In this document: in pieces, positions 32,901 to 43,303 of the stretch
How the letters are laid out: each line of letters opens with the position of its first letter
How positions within the stretch are numbered: position 1 is the stretch's first letter
Assembly: GCA_029216955.1 (NCBI GenBank)
Contig: JANAVB010031417.1
Coordinates: forward strand, 17,894,867-17,958,866
From: Iris pallida
Taxonomy: Eukaryota; Streptophyta; Magnoliopsida; Asparagales; Iridaceae
Direction: 5' to 3'
DNA length: 64,000 nt
Program-made: the position numbers and the translations under genes
Notes under the pieces: generated by a model
The model's input: only the letters and a program-made list of their open reading frames with translations
Told to the model about the DNA's origin: nothing
Database searches by the model: none

Positions 32901-33501
32901 GTTATGAGGGGAGATCAGGCAGGTCCAGATCACTCCTGCTATACTGACTGACGCCTGGGTTTGGGCCCCTCCCGGCTCCACGGAGGGTGCTGGGGAGTTC
33001 CGATTTAGCAGCTGCTACGATCTTGTTCGTCCCCACTTCGATGAGATCGAGGAGTACGACTTTATCTGGGGGAAGGGCCTTGCCAGGAAGATGCAACTGT
33101 CTGCATATAAACTGGTGCTGGGCCGGATGCTTACTAGGGACAGACTGCTTCGGTTCGGGGTCCCTGTCCCTGACCCAAAGTGTGTTTTGTGTGAGACAGA
33201 GAATGAATCCATAGGGCATCTGTTCTTTCAGTGCCATGTGGCGTGGAGCATCTGGGCAGAGCAGAGCCGGAGATACTTGGGAGGAGTTGGAAGGGAGCGT
33301 GACTTCAGAGAAATCCTTAAGTGGATTGGAGATTGCAGGGGCCATGAGCAGAGTTGGGCCAGACGTGCACGATTGAGGCTTGCTACATCAGTTTGGCATG
33401 TCTGGAGGGAGAGGAACCGGCGCATTTATGAGGGACTGACCACCCCACCGGTGGGCATCCTTCATAACATTGAGTCGGATGTACTAGTAATGTCCCCCTG
33501 A
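29972..33501 (+). pseudogene. LINE ORF2: endonuclease, reverse transcriptase, zf-RVT; frameshift and stop
   Basis: ATG 29972 directly follows the ORF1 stop. The APE-type endonuclease that nicks the target shows WNVRG, LLETK, MGDFNA and SDHSPI at the expected positions (residues about 6-225). A coiled, charged linker follows. The reverse transcriptase has APGPDGF, DFRPIACCN, the motif A Asp in KLDLRKAYD and motif B RGLRQGDPLS. A 1-nt loss in the C-run near 31902 then throws it out of frame; the other frame resumes at PLLFTLVMEYF with the catalytic YADD (near 32023-32034) and continues to 32904. A TGA at 32905 interrupts, after which the same frame reads on to 33501 with a zf-RVT domain (KCVLCETENESIGHLFFQC). 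Total coding length is normal for a plant L1. TGA is consistent with decay of a CGA codon. Confidence 0.9.
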
Positions 33502-33743
33502 GTTGGGATTGCATCTCTATGCTGTAACCTTATTGCGCTGTTTGTGGAATAAAATTTACCATTTTTCCAAAAAAAAATAATATATATATATATTCTAGTA
33601 ATAATAACTATTAATTTTTGACTTTCCGAAACGAAGAACTATGGTACTCCAATATGAAACCTCCGAAACCATCGAAAACCTTAAGTACCAATACTCGTAA
33701 GATCAGTCCGATGTCGATTCATATATTGATATTGGGAACCTAA

Positions 33744-34112
33744 AAAGTGAATGAGGCCTAAAAATTACCTAAATAACAATACATTTTTTAACTAGTTCAT
33801 GAGGAATGTTGTACTTGACTCGGTTGTGGGCCAGACTATACTATATTGTTAAGTTTATGGATTACTGCATGTGATATTTGGAAATGACATGGGTTTTAAG
33901 TGTATTACCCAACGATCGTTCAACCCATAGTCCTATGGAAGTCCAATTAGCAAAATATCAAACTACAGTAATACAGTTATTTCACAAACCAATGTTGGTG
34001 GTTAATATCTTAGTGAAAGTGTACAAGTACGCTAATTTATTTTTAAATGGCTTAACTTGATATTGTAATAAAATAGAAGTGTATGAATGAATTGATTTAA
34101 TATGTTTACTAA
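33744..34112. other. AT-rich stretch, no gene seen
   Basis: Nothing recognisable between the MITE right arm and the SINE target duplication. Confidence 0.5.
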
Positions 34113-34130
34113 AAGGTTAATGAATAAATT

Positions 34131-34319
34131 AGTGGGTGTCTTCTACTGGTAAGGCTTGTTGCTTGCATCCTATAGGATGCAAGTTCGGTCACGGAAGAAA
34201 CCTCTCCATATATAGGTGGGGAAGGTGGGGTGGGGTGGGCGGGTAAAGCTGCATATAACTTGAGTCTTTCCAGACCCTCCGTAAGCGGGAACCTCGCGGC
34301 ACTGTGACGCTTTTTTTTT
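34131..34319 (+). mobile_element. SINE with perfect 18-bp TSD (Au-SINE-like)
   Basis: AAGGTTAATGAATAAATT is duplicated exactly at 34113-34130 and 34320-34337. Between them lie a tRNA-like head with TCTTCTACTGGTAAGG (A box) and GCAAGTTCGGTCAC (B box), a body with ACCCTCCGTAAGCGGGAACC and CGCGGCACTGTGACGC, and a terminal T-run. The head, the CGTAAGCGGGA..CTCG tail and the T-run fit the plant Au-SINE group. This is the best-preserved retroposon insertion in the window. Confidence 0.9.
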
Positions 34320-34337
34320 AAGGTTAATGAATAAATT

Positions 34338-37315
34338 GATATAAATTTGTTTTGGTTAGCTTGTCTCTGCATCATGTCATGATAAGACCACATATATACT
34401 GTAGGATATTTCTGTTATTTAGGATAAGATAGATTTAACCATCTATCTAAGAAATTTAAGTTTCTCTACTGATGAACCAAGTAGTTGACAATATTTGTAT
34501 CGACAACACGAGATTTGGTTCCAACGAATTTGGGAAGTTATATAGGTTGTTCATTGTAACAAAAATAATATATTAGCTTAACATTTCCGTTAGATACATA
34601 CGATTGATAGCATTATATTGGTGTTCACTTACTGACAAATGTTAATGGTATTGTTGCAAATTTCATCATAGAGGGGTGGATAGCGACTATATTTGTTTCA
34701 GGTCCCGAGTCTTCAAGATAAGCGGGAATCCCTTTTAATTATCGATGAGAAATGGTCAAATTAGAGCAGCGCTATGACCCATCACCACCGTGAGGTCCAT
34801 GACGTGTATGCCTAGAAGCACGACTCATTAGTGATCATTATGCACACTTTTTGTTGTTGGTCACGACACCATATGACCTCATCGATGGGTTTGAGTAGTT
34901 ATTGAAAAGTGGTTGTGGGATGCATTGTTTGATAGGTACTAGAATGCTTGTGCAAGCAGGCTACTTACCATGTCTTTTGAATTCGACTTTTATAAGGTGA
35001 AGTTGAATCATGAAGACGTTGCTTACCATGTCTTTTGGATTCGACTTTTATAAGGTGAAGCTGAATCATGAAGACACATGTGACATATATCATGGAGGGT
35101 TTAGGGATCATGCGATAATTAGGTCCGTGGTCTGCAGTGTTTGATCAGTAAATATAGGTGTTAATTGCTCCCTTCCAACTTTATGAGATAAAATGTTGCT
35201 CCCTTGCAACTTTATCGATTGATATGAAACAATTGGAAGTCCCCCAGCCAATGTGAAGGCTTTTGTCTGGGAGCTTAAGGTTGAATGTATTGAGATGCAA
35301 AGCTAAGAGCTCATCTTGCCTCTAAACGTGTGGATTGTGGTATGAAGCACAAGAGACATTGGTAGGATAGGAAGGTTGAGGTGGATTTATCAAAGCCTAA
35401 TCATGCTCTCAAAGGGACAAACAGTTTGGAAAATTGACAAATGGACATTTGGTAGACAAAGTGATGAGGTGAAAAGTGTACATGGAGAATTACTTGTTTG
35501 TCTAGATGTCAGACACCAAGACATACCGTTTGTGTCTTTGTCTGGGACAAAATTAACTTATCCATAGCATACTTCATGCTCATTGGAGTATGGAACCCGT
35601 CGAGACTCGAGATCTTGATTTCAATTTAGCACTTAAAGTCTAGATTGTGGCATTAGCTTAAAGAGTCGGTGTCTTTCTTTATGAATAGTCCCTTGTATGG
35701 TAGTAGGTACTTTGGACAGTTTCATAGTATAGATAAAGGGTTAATGGTGTTGGCTCGAGACAGACTGATGGGTCTACTTGCTAAATTAGTAAATTAACAT
35801 GCCTATTGTGAGCAACGGTTAGATGGCAAGGCCACATGATAGCTGTGGAGCCAAGCCAAGAGTGTTTGCTGCATTACATCCAATCCACACCCACATTGAC
35901 AGACCTCTAAATGCGAAGGCTACATATGGGTCACCTTACGACTATCTCCACATAGCATAGCCATGTGTATTTCTTCATCCACCGTACGAGGCATTAAATT
36001 GCATCAAACGCTACATGAACGAGGTTGAGGATCACTTGAGCATAAGCATTAAGGCTTGGCCAGTACACTAAGGTCGAGAATAAATGTCTCATCAATACTC
36101 AAAACTTTGTGGCAGTAGGGATCACTGGACAGTTCATTATTCCGTAAGCATTAAGCTTTGCAAGCGCACACAGGTCGAGAATAAATGTCTCATCAATACT
36201 CAAAACTCTGCGGGCAATAGGCATCACTAGACAGTTCGTAGTTCCTTACACGGCTTGGTATGTAAGAGTATCATAGCGCAAAAGAGAGAGAGAGAGAGAT
36301 ATGTAAGAGTATAATGTGCAAGCAAGTCCTGAAATGGGGGAGATGAGAACCTATATCTGAAATCTTAATATGAGCCTTCCAAATTGGTCATCAATAGAAT
36401 ACAATAACAATCTTTTATCCAATTCTCCCCACTTAGGGATTACCAGCTAGATTTTGTTAGATTACAACTCCCTACATCCTATCAATCAATAATCTCTATG
36501 ACTGGATACCTCTTCTAACTTGTAAGTACCTCAATGGGATATGATTGAATACCTATTGTAAGTACCTAAATTGGAGAAAGTTTAGATTTCACTTTTTTTA
36601 TTTTTTATGTGGTACTAGACAGTAACTGAAGCTTTAGAGGTTAATAGTGTCTATCACTAAAACCAAGGATAGTTCGAATGGCAGTCTGAATTTAATTTCC
36701 CACTTTTTATTCTCTACCGATCAACCTCTGTTCCTTGTATCTTTTCAGCCTAGCGATTACATTAGTGTTGTTGCTCTGCATCCGTCAAAATCCATTCACA
36801 TACTAGCTGCTTGGGGAAAAAATTGTATTCTTCTTGGCATATAGAAATGAACCCCTAAAATAAAAGGATCTTAAAGTCATCAAAATCTATTTGGATTCAT
36901 CAGAAGTAAACAATTCTTCTTAAATGACGAGGCTCCTTTCGATAGTAACTTATTCCTTTGTTTTTGGTCTTTCTCGAAATTTGCGATCCACAGAGACTTG
37001 AAATGATCTCTTCCCTTCTTTTGAACACTGCTTTCCACCACACAAGGCTGGGAAGTGATTTCCTTTTGCTCATCTGTGTTGTCTTCACGAGCACATGACT
37101 CTTCTACTAGAATTAGGTCGGCAATGGTTCTCAGATTAAATTTCTGGGTATTATGTTTGAGATCGTATTGTATTCTTTCAACTTGTAGAAAATATGTGAA
37201 TAATGGGCATTTTATAAAATTGTTCCAGAATTATACCAAGTTGCGAATTATGAAAGGAAAATTAAAAAGTTGGGGTAGTCTGAGCATCAGCATTATTCAG
37301 TCATTAGGATGAAAT
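34338..37315. other. Intergenic stretch with two small tandem duplications, no gene recognised
   Basis: CTTACCATGTCTTTTG.ATTCG is repeated at 34964 and 35022 (58-base period, two copies). A block with AGGTCGAGAATAAATGTCTC recurs at 36071 and 36172 (101-base period, two copies, 36042-36243). Short frames at 36647-36844 and 36900-37094 could not be tied to a family. Confidence 0.5.
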
Positions 37316-37588
37316 CACTGTTCTAAAAGGCGCTCTAGGTGGGCCGCCTTAGCGGCGCCTAGGCGCTAGGCACCTAGTGCCCGCCCGATGTCCGCATAGG
37401 CGCCCACCTAGACCTCCCGTCCGACTATTGTTTTGGGATTCTATGGACTTTTTCTGCAATTTTTAGTAGTTTTTTTTTATTTTTTAATTTATTTTTGAAC
37501 CGCCTAGATTTAGGCGACCGTCTAGGCGGGCTAGGCTCTAGGCGGCGAGTGCCCGCCAGACTAGCGCCTAGTATTTTTCACAACCTTG
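37316..37588. mobile_element. GC-rich MITE, GGCGCCTAGGCG type
   Basis: It starts CACTGTTCTAAAAGGCGC and ends with the reverse complement of CAAGGTTGTGAAAAATACTA, followed inward by GGCGC. The interior is rich in GGCGCCTAGGCGCTAGGC words, a familiar plant MITE style. Flanks GATGAAAT (37308-37315) and AATGAAAA (37589-37596) agree at 6 of 8, a possible decayed hAT-type TSD. Confidence 0.65.
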
Positions 37589-37662
37589 AATGAAAAGCAT
37601 CTTCTTCCAATGCATGAAGTTGCTTCCATTGAAACAAATACACTTTGATGAGTTTGTGACTT

Positions 37663-38048
37663 CAATGTTTTAAATGGCGGTAGAGGCGGCCGATATTTGT
37701 ACCGTTTTTGCCGTTGACAGTGGAGTAGGCGGCCAACGAAGGTTTGGCGGCGTAGGTAGAGGTGAGGTAACGTAGGCGAACGTCTAGGCTGAGCAATACC
37801 TGACTAAATGTTTTGCAAGCATTATGAACCTATGGTTCAATTTTACTAGACTAAAACATCATAAATCTTTGTTCTACAACTTGGTTATGCATAAAATATC
37901 CTTAAAATATGCTTACTATGCAAAAAACAATGGTAAAATAGTATAAATGTCCAAAATGTATCAAGCGCCTAGGTGGCGCCTACGTGGTGCCTAGGCGGTT
38001 GGCAGACCCTCCATGCCGCGCGCACGTCTACCGCCGTTTAGAACCTTG
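37663..38048. mobile_element. Related GC-rich MITE (GGCGGTAGAGGCGG type)
   Basis: The left end CAATGTTTTAAATGGCGGTA and the reverse complement of the right end, CAAGGTTCTAAACGGCGGTA, match over about 20 bases. GACTT flanks both sides exactly (37658-37662, 38049-38053), shorter than the 8 bp expected of hAT. Interior words such as GCGCCTAGGTGGCGCCTA link it to the preceding MITE, 75 bases away. Confidence 0.65.
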
Positions 38049-38293
38049 GACTTGTTATCTTCATAGAAGATCCCTTGGTCACTGAAATATGAATTATTGC
38101 TTTAGAATCATCATGATTGAAGCCTCCTTTCATCAGGACGGGGTTGACTATGGAGCAAAAGAAAGCTCCGTAAAAGATCTAACAAAGCTTTTATGACTAC
38201 TTGTCGAGGTTACATCAACCTCTATATTGATACCATACTCCTAGCTATGAGCGTGAGTGGGTGGGGTCGGAACATAAAATCTTGGAGGCCACT

Positions 38294-38727
38294 TGGCAGG
38301 TAGGTTGTCCATCTTCCAGATATATATTTTAAGCTTATGCAATGAAGGTGCACCCTCCAAGTTCGTCTAGACAGTAAAAAGTCTAGGCGAAGAGGTAATA
38401 TGATACAATTTGCTATAGGGAAATGCATTAATCTATATGACACAGAAAGAGTGAAAACAAATGACAGTCCCACAATTTATATTGCTAAGACAAAGAGTGA
38501 AAATGAATGACAATCCCACAATTGACAGGTAGGTAGCCTACCTTTTAGATATATATTTTAAGCTCATGCGACCAAGGAGCACCCTTCAAACTCTCCAATA
38601 CAATAAAGAATCTAGGCGACGAGGTAATATTATACAATTTGCTATAGGAAAATGTATTAATGTATATGACACATTAAGACTCTAAGACAAAGAGTGAAAA
38701 TGAATGACAATCCCACAATTGGTATTA
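38294..38727. repeat. Tandem duplication of about 220 bp
   Basis: GATATATATTTTAAGCT.ATGC (38318 and 38550), TCTAGGCGA.GAGGTAATAT and CAATTTGCTATAGG.AAATG occur in the same order twice. Both copies end GAATGACAATCCCACAATT. Confidence 0.8.
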
Positions 38728-38763
38728 CTTTAGAATGTTCGAGTTAATTGTGATTTTCATTGG

Positions 38764-39310
38764 CTAGGGGTGTGCAATACGTGGTTTTTATTGCAAAACT
38801 AAACCAAATTAGCTTATGGGTTCGGTTATTTAAAAGAGGGTTTGGTTTTGGATATTTTATATTGTGGTTTGTGGTCCAATTCTCGATGTTGGAACCAAAA
38901 AAAAAAAGAACTGAAGCAAAATAAACCCCATCTTAATTACAACTTTGCCACCCCTTTCTTATATATATTATCCTCTAATTTTTGTTATTTTGTTATTTAT
39001 GTGAGTATATTCCATTTTAAAAAACCATGACAGTTATGTTGTTAATGTGATGGCATTTTTGTTATTTTAATATTTGATCTAATATGTTGTTAATATGATG
39101 ATATTTCTACTAAATCTACACAAAGATATATGACCCGGGTATTAAGACCTTGAGCCATCCAATTGCATTGATCGAATAAACTGAAATTTCTAATACGATT
39201 TGGTTCAATTCGGTTTTGGAATAACACGGTTTGGTGTGGTTCAGTACTTCACGGTTCACTATTAAGTGATGTTTTGCAAAATTATGGTTCAGTTGAACCG
39301 AATTGATACC
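38764..39310. mobile_element. hAT-type relic with only the left end recognisable
   Basis: TAGGGGTGTGCAATACGTGG matches the terminal style of the element at 56359-57085, and the interior has the same GGTTCGGTT / GAACCGAATT vocabulary. No matching right end or TSD was found. Confidence 0.5.
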
Positions 39311-40001
39311 GAATGCAGACTGCAATCAATTATCAATGTCTATCAATGCAATAAGGTGGATCATGCACAACTGGTTTCCTAAAGCAATATTCACCTCTTT
39401 TGGGTTAAACATGGACTCGCGATTTGCTTCGTGGTTACAACAATTTCAACAAATTGCACTCCAATTCTCTGCGTTGCACTCTCAAGGAATTGTCCAGATC
39501 ACTTGGTCTTTTTACACTAGAAAAAGAATAGATTGGAGTGTCAAGGTTTGCTAGTCACTGGTTTAAAGACCAATAGGCAACTCACACGCACATAGGATAA
39601 GGGGGCCAATTAGAGATAGCCAAGTGTAAAGTCAACGCGACTACGAAGTTACAGAAGGAAAACTTTCTGTTGGATATATAATGCATTCAGTTTTTCTTCT
39701 TCTCCTATTAGAAGAATACACATATTGCTATCTTATTATTATTCAACTATCTTAAGATTAGCAAAATGTAAAATAAAATAATATACAGTTACATGCTAAA
39801 ATACGCCAAATGGTACCTTTGGAATTCAAATAAGATTTAAATTTGTGTAGATTTCATTGCATCTTTCCACTGAATACGGCTGCCAATTTTATACAATTAA
39901 ACTTGAACTTTTTATGTATATTATTCTTTTCCGACTAATGTTAAATTTATTTGAATTAAAATTAAACTTGACACATTCTCTCTAAAAACCTAAGAAATTT
40001 A
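39311..40001. other. AT-rich stretch, no gene seen
   Basis: No recognisable coding or element ends. Confidence 0.5.
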
Positions 40002-40922
40002 GGGTCCGTTTGGATATAATTTCTGAAATTTTGTTCTGAAAACAGTTTATGAAAGTAAGTTATAAAGTTGCTTTCTGGGTAGAGTTATTCTGAGTTTGCA
40101 TTTGGTTACTTTCATCTGGAAAGTGATCTAAAATTTTTTTTTTGGAGATTTTGTTTGGTAAAATATTTTTAGAGAGTGATTTTCGTAACGGTGTCCACAC
40201 TATTCTGTGTCCATCTATGTCCAATAAACAACTTTTTGTATCCGACACACGTGTCCATCACAGATATCGAGGCTCGACGATGACTCGACTCCGCCGCCGG
40301 ATCGCAGTCGAGTGGAGGAGGCGGCCGTCGGGTTGCACTTGTCCCAAAACCCTAATCCTATGGCTCGTCACCATCGCGCTCGAGGCGGCCGTCGGGTCGC
40401 ACTCGTCTCAAAACCCTAACCCTACGGCTCATCACCGTCGCGCTCGAGGCGGGAGGAGGCTGCCGAGCTCGAGGAGTTCAAAGAGGGAGGAAGGAGGAGT
40501 TCCAGTGGTCGGCCGAGCTCGAGGAGGACCTCCACGACCTCCGGCTCTCGTGAGGTCACCGGCGTGAAGCGCCTTCCCCCTGACCACGTCGACGCTGGCC
40601 AAATAGAGGAGGAATCTGCTTAGGGAGGGGGTGGAGCTCTGGGAGGAAGAGAACAAAAGAGGAAAAAATTGTGAGGAGAGAAAATCGAGAGAGAGAGAGA
40701 GGGGGGGGGGGGATTGGTTGGAAGGGGGGCTCCACCAAACAGTGTCAAAACTGCTCTAAAAACAGATAAAATCTACTCTCTGAAATCTGTTTTTAAAAAG
40801 CAGGTTTTAAAAAAAAAATTGGGAACCTCACATCTTCAAAATCCCATGCCAAACGTTGTTTCCATCCCCAACCGATGTTTAAACTCAGAACGTTAGTTTA
40901 TAAAATATAACCAAACACAGCC
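40002..40922. mobile_element. Inverted-repeat DNA element with GC-rich core (GGGTCCGTTTGG type)
   Basis: The left end GGGTCCGTTTGGATATAATT and the reverse complement of the right end, GGCTGTGTTTGGTTATATTT, match, in the style of PIF/Harbinger-like plant elements. The 5' flank is TTA, but the 3' flank is not, so the superfamily is tentative. The core 40260-40640 is GC-rich, with a 64-base tandem duplication (40321-40384 and 40385-40447) containing CAAAACCCTAA. It may be captured genic DNA, but I recognise no protein. Confidence 0.55.
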
Positions 40923-41448
40923 TGTTTTTCATATTTTTCAACTTAAGAAATTGTGTTGAGTATATTTGAATTATAGTTCATCCACTCTTTCAAAGATAAA
41001 TACATTTTATTTCTAACTCAAGAAATAAATAAGAATAATTGATAAAATTATTCCTTAAATCCAAAATAGGTATAATTATATATCTTGAATGTCTTTTTTT
41101 GGAAAAAATATATATTTAGAATACTTTGCTGGAGATTAAACAATAGTTTTGTTTAGATGCATTAAAATAAATAATATATGTAATTATATATCTTGAATGT
41201 CTTTTTTTAGAAAAAAATATTTTGGATACACTTTGTTGGAGATTAAACAATAGTTTTGTAATATGCATTAAAATATATGTATTTTTAATAATTTATTAAT
41301 CTTGGTTTGTTATGAAGATATGGAAAGAAGAAATAAAATCTACACAAAATTTAATGTCTATTTGAATTTCTAGAATACCGTTTGCCTATCTCAGGATTCT
41401 CACTGCATATCTAAGAATAGAATAACAATTAACTCAGTTAGCTTACAA
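40923..41448. other. AT-rich stretch with a short duplication
   Basis: TATATCTTGAATGTCTTTTTTT..AAAA followed by TTTG.TGGAGATTAAACAATA occurs twice (near 41078 and 41187). No gene is seen. Confidence 0.5.
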
Positions 41449-41458
41449 TACTTTATAT

Positions 41459-42125
41459 GGGTAAAGTGCAAAAAATCCCTCGTTAAATATGTTACTTTTG
41501 CACTAAAAGACCCCATGCTCTTAAAATTCCCAAAAGTTTGAAATATGCTCATTTTGCCCCCAAGTGACAATTTTACCCCTCCCTCCCCCCCCCTCCTTCC
41601 TCGGCTGTGTTCGCCGGCGGCGACGGAGGCGGAGGGGGGGGGGGTCGGGCGGGGGGGGGGGGGGGGGGGGGGGTGGGTCGCTCGCCGGCGAGGGAGTCGG
41701 GGGTCGGGGCCGACGAGGGAGCGGGGGGGTCGGGGCCGGCGAAGGAGGAGGGGGGGGTCGAGGCCGGCGAGGTAGGAGGAGGGGGTGGGTCGGCGGAGCG
41801 CTGGCCGGCGAGGAGGGTGGGGCTGGGGGCTCGCCGGCGAGGGGGGGATCGGGGGGGGTCGGGGGGGCTGGGGGATCGCCGGCGGCGGGGGGGGGGGGGG
41901 GGGGGGGGGGGGCGGGGGGATCGCCGGCGTTGGTAGGGGGGAGGGCTCGCCGGCGCCGCCAGAGGGTAGGGAGGGGTATTTTTGGTATAATTTTTTTAAA
42001 ATTTGGCTGGAGGGGCCTAATCGAGCGGATATATAATCTAAGGAGGGGTAAACTGACAAAAAATTCTAAAAGGTCTTTTAGTGCAAAAGTAACATATTTA
42101 ACGAGGGGTTTTTTGTACTTTACCC
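41459..42125. mobile_element. MULE with GC/G-rich core and perfect 10-bp TSD
   Basis: Ends GGGTAAAGTGCAAAAAATCC and (reverse complement of right) GGGTAAAGTACAAAAAACCC match over about 57 bases through AAATATGTTACTTTTGCACT. TACTTTATAT is duplicated exactly at 41449-41458 and 42126-42135. The core 41600-41960 is extremely G-rich with runs of 20 or more G. The long Pro-rich or Gly-rich frames across it are composition artefacts. Confidence 0.9.
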
Positions 42126-42401
42126 TACTTTATATTTTAAGATATATTGAAGTTAACTTCTAGAGTTTAATAAGTTTTTAAAATCTTTATTTTGTGTATC
42201 TCATAATATACTAAATTAAATATTTTAAATATTATCTGAACATATCTTATATTTGACTATAAGCATCTAATTGCATATTATTTTATTTTTGGTTTGGTAG
42301 TCCTAAGATAGTTAAATAATAATAATTGTAAGTTAGACTTTACAGTTGGCTATTTCTATTATTGTATGTATGTGAAACACACACATGAAATGAATCTCTC
42401 T

Positions 42402-42428
42402 CCCCCCCCCCCCCCCCCCCCCCCCCCC
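42402..42428. repeat. Poly-C tract, 27 bases
   Basis: An uninterrupted C run followed by AACCC and an A run. It lies between two transposons. Confidence 0.9.
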
Positions 42429-42479
42429 AACCCAAAAAAAAAAAAAACTCCCATGTTCTTATCCCTTGTGTCTTCTGAG

Positions 42480-42916
42480 CATAGTTTGCAGTGTCGGCTG
42501 ATACTGATCCGATACAGTTGATACCGATACGGTTTGACATGTCCCGATCCGATATCGACGTAGGGATCTCTTTTCTAGTCAATTCGGTAAAGAAAATTGA
42601 ATGGAAAAGACCAATCAACAATGATGTAAAACATAACAAGGTCGTAAAAGCATCTAAAGGAAGAAAAATCTATTGAGGTAAACCAATCCGCATGGGTGAA
42701 TACTTTTTCATTCAATTTCAAAACTACTAAGAAATAAAACAAAAAAAATACTTAAAACTATGCCTATATGTATAAAAAAATTCTAAAATTTTAATAATTT
42801 ATTAATAATTATTTGCTTTCCGATACCAAAAAATCTGATGGTTCATCCGAAACCGCCGATAGTGACGGTAGTCACAGTACTTCCAATCGATACCGATTCC
42901 GATACTGCGAACCTTG
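42480..42916. mobile_element. Intact hAT-like MITE, sister of the LINE-split copy
   Basis: The left end CATAGTTTGCAGTGTCGG and the reverse complement of the right end, CAAGGTTCGCAGTATCGG, match. CTTCTGAG (42472-42479) and CTTTTGAG (42917-42924) give an 8-bp TSD with one mismatch. Subterminal GATACCGATAC / GTATCGG words repeat inside. No coding capacity. Confidence 0.8.
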
Positions 42917-43193
42917 CTTTTGAGAACGAAGAGACCTCCTTCCCAGAAAAATGTGTCTTTGCAATTCCAACAGTCAAAAAGAAGATTAAAAAATTGATTT
43001 GATGGACAAGCATATCTGTTTCAAATGAACAAGAGACTTGAACGAATAGGAGATCTGCCAAATCCTTTTGGTTCGTTGTTCTCTCTTAGATTTTTCATAT
43101 TTAGTATTTTACTTGAAATTTGGTTTAGCAGTGCACATTAAAACAGGGTGAAAGTTCATATTTTTCATTTTAAAGTGTACTTTTTTAGCTTCT

Positions 43194-43303
43194 TTTTTTT
43201 TTTTTGGAACCAGGTAAATTGTTTCTGGAATCGCTCCCACTGGGATTCGAACTCCTGACCACTCGGGCCGCATGCATCTCTCTTAACCACTAGGCTAGAG
43301 GTC
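43194..43303 (-). mobile_element. tRNA-derived SINE, minus strand
   Basis: On the minus strand it starts GACCTCTAGCCTAGTGGTTA (A box), has GAGTTCGAATCCC (B box) about 40 bases later, and ends in an A tail (the T run at 43194-43205). Its A-box neighbourhood resembles the SINE at 7592. No clear TSD. Confidence 0.7.

Larger units (their letters stand above)
27988..33577 (+). mobile_element. L1-type non-LTR retrotransposon (LINE), inactive
   Basis: A gag-like ORF1 is followed without a gap by ORF2 (stop and start adjacent, TAGATG at 29969-29974). A short 3' UTR contains GGAATAAAATTTACC and an A9 tail, the layout of plant L1 LINEs. The element is strikingly GC-rich. No 5' UTR is visible: ORF1 begins right at the (TA)n, so the copy may be slightly 5' truncated. 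Four small lesions break the frames: near 28355, near 28985, near 31902 and the TGA at 32905. Coding content is otherwise complete, so it inserted fairly recently. Confidence 0.9.
27593..33743. mobile_element. hAT-like MITE split by a LINE insertion
   Basis: The left end CAAGGTTCACAATATCGATA and the reverse complement of the right end, AGGTTCCCAATATCAATATA, are inverted repeats, but 6.1 kb apart. The left arm (27593-27935) and right arm (33590-33743) line up in order with the halves of the 437-bp MITE at 42480-42916: shared GTCAATTC...AAAGAAAATG on the left; ACTTTCCGA/GCTTTCCGA and CCGAAACC on the right. Everything between, 27988-33577, is the LINE. No 8-bp TSD survives. Confidence 0.7.

Noticed and set aside
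36647..36844. 65-codon frame with a HPSKSIHILAAWGKN stretch, faintly like an F-box-associated segment
   Set aside because: Too short, no second motif and no neighbouring exon that I could join to it.
41400..42059. 219-codon Pro-rich frame and opposing Gly-rich frames
   Set aside because: They translate poly-G/poly-C runs inside a MULE and start outside the element; no domain.
43194..43303. Functional tRNA gene on the minus strand
   Set aside because: Same reason: tRNA-like promoter boxes followed by an unrelated body and A tail.
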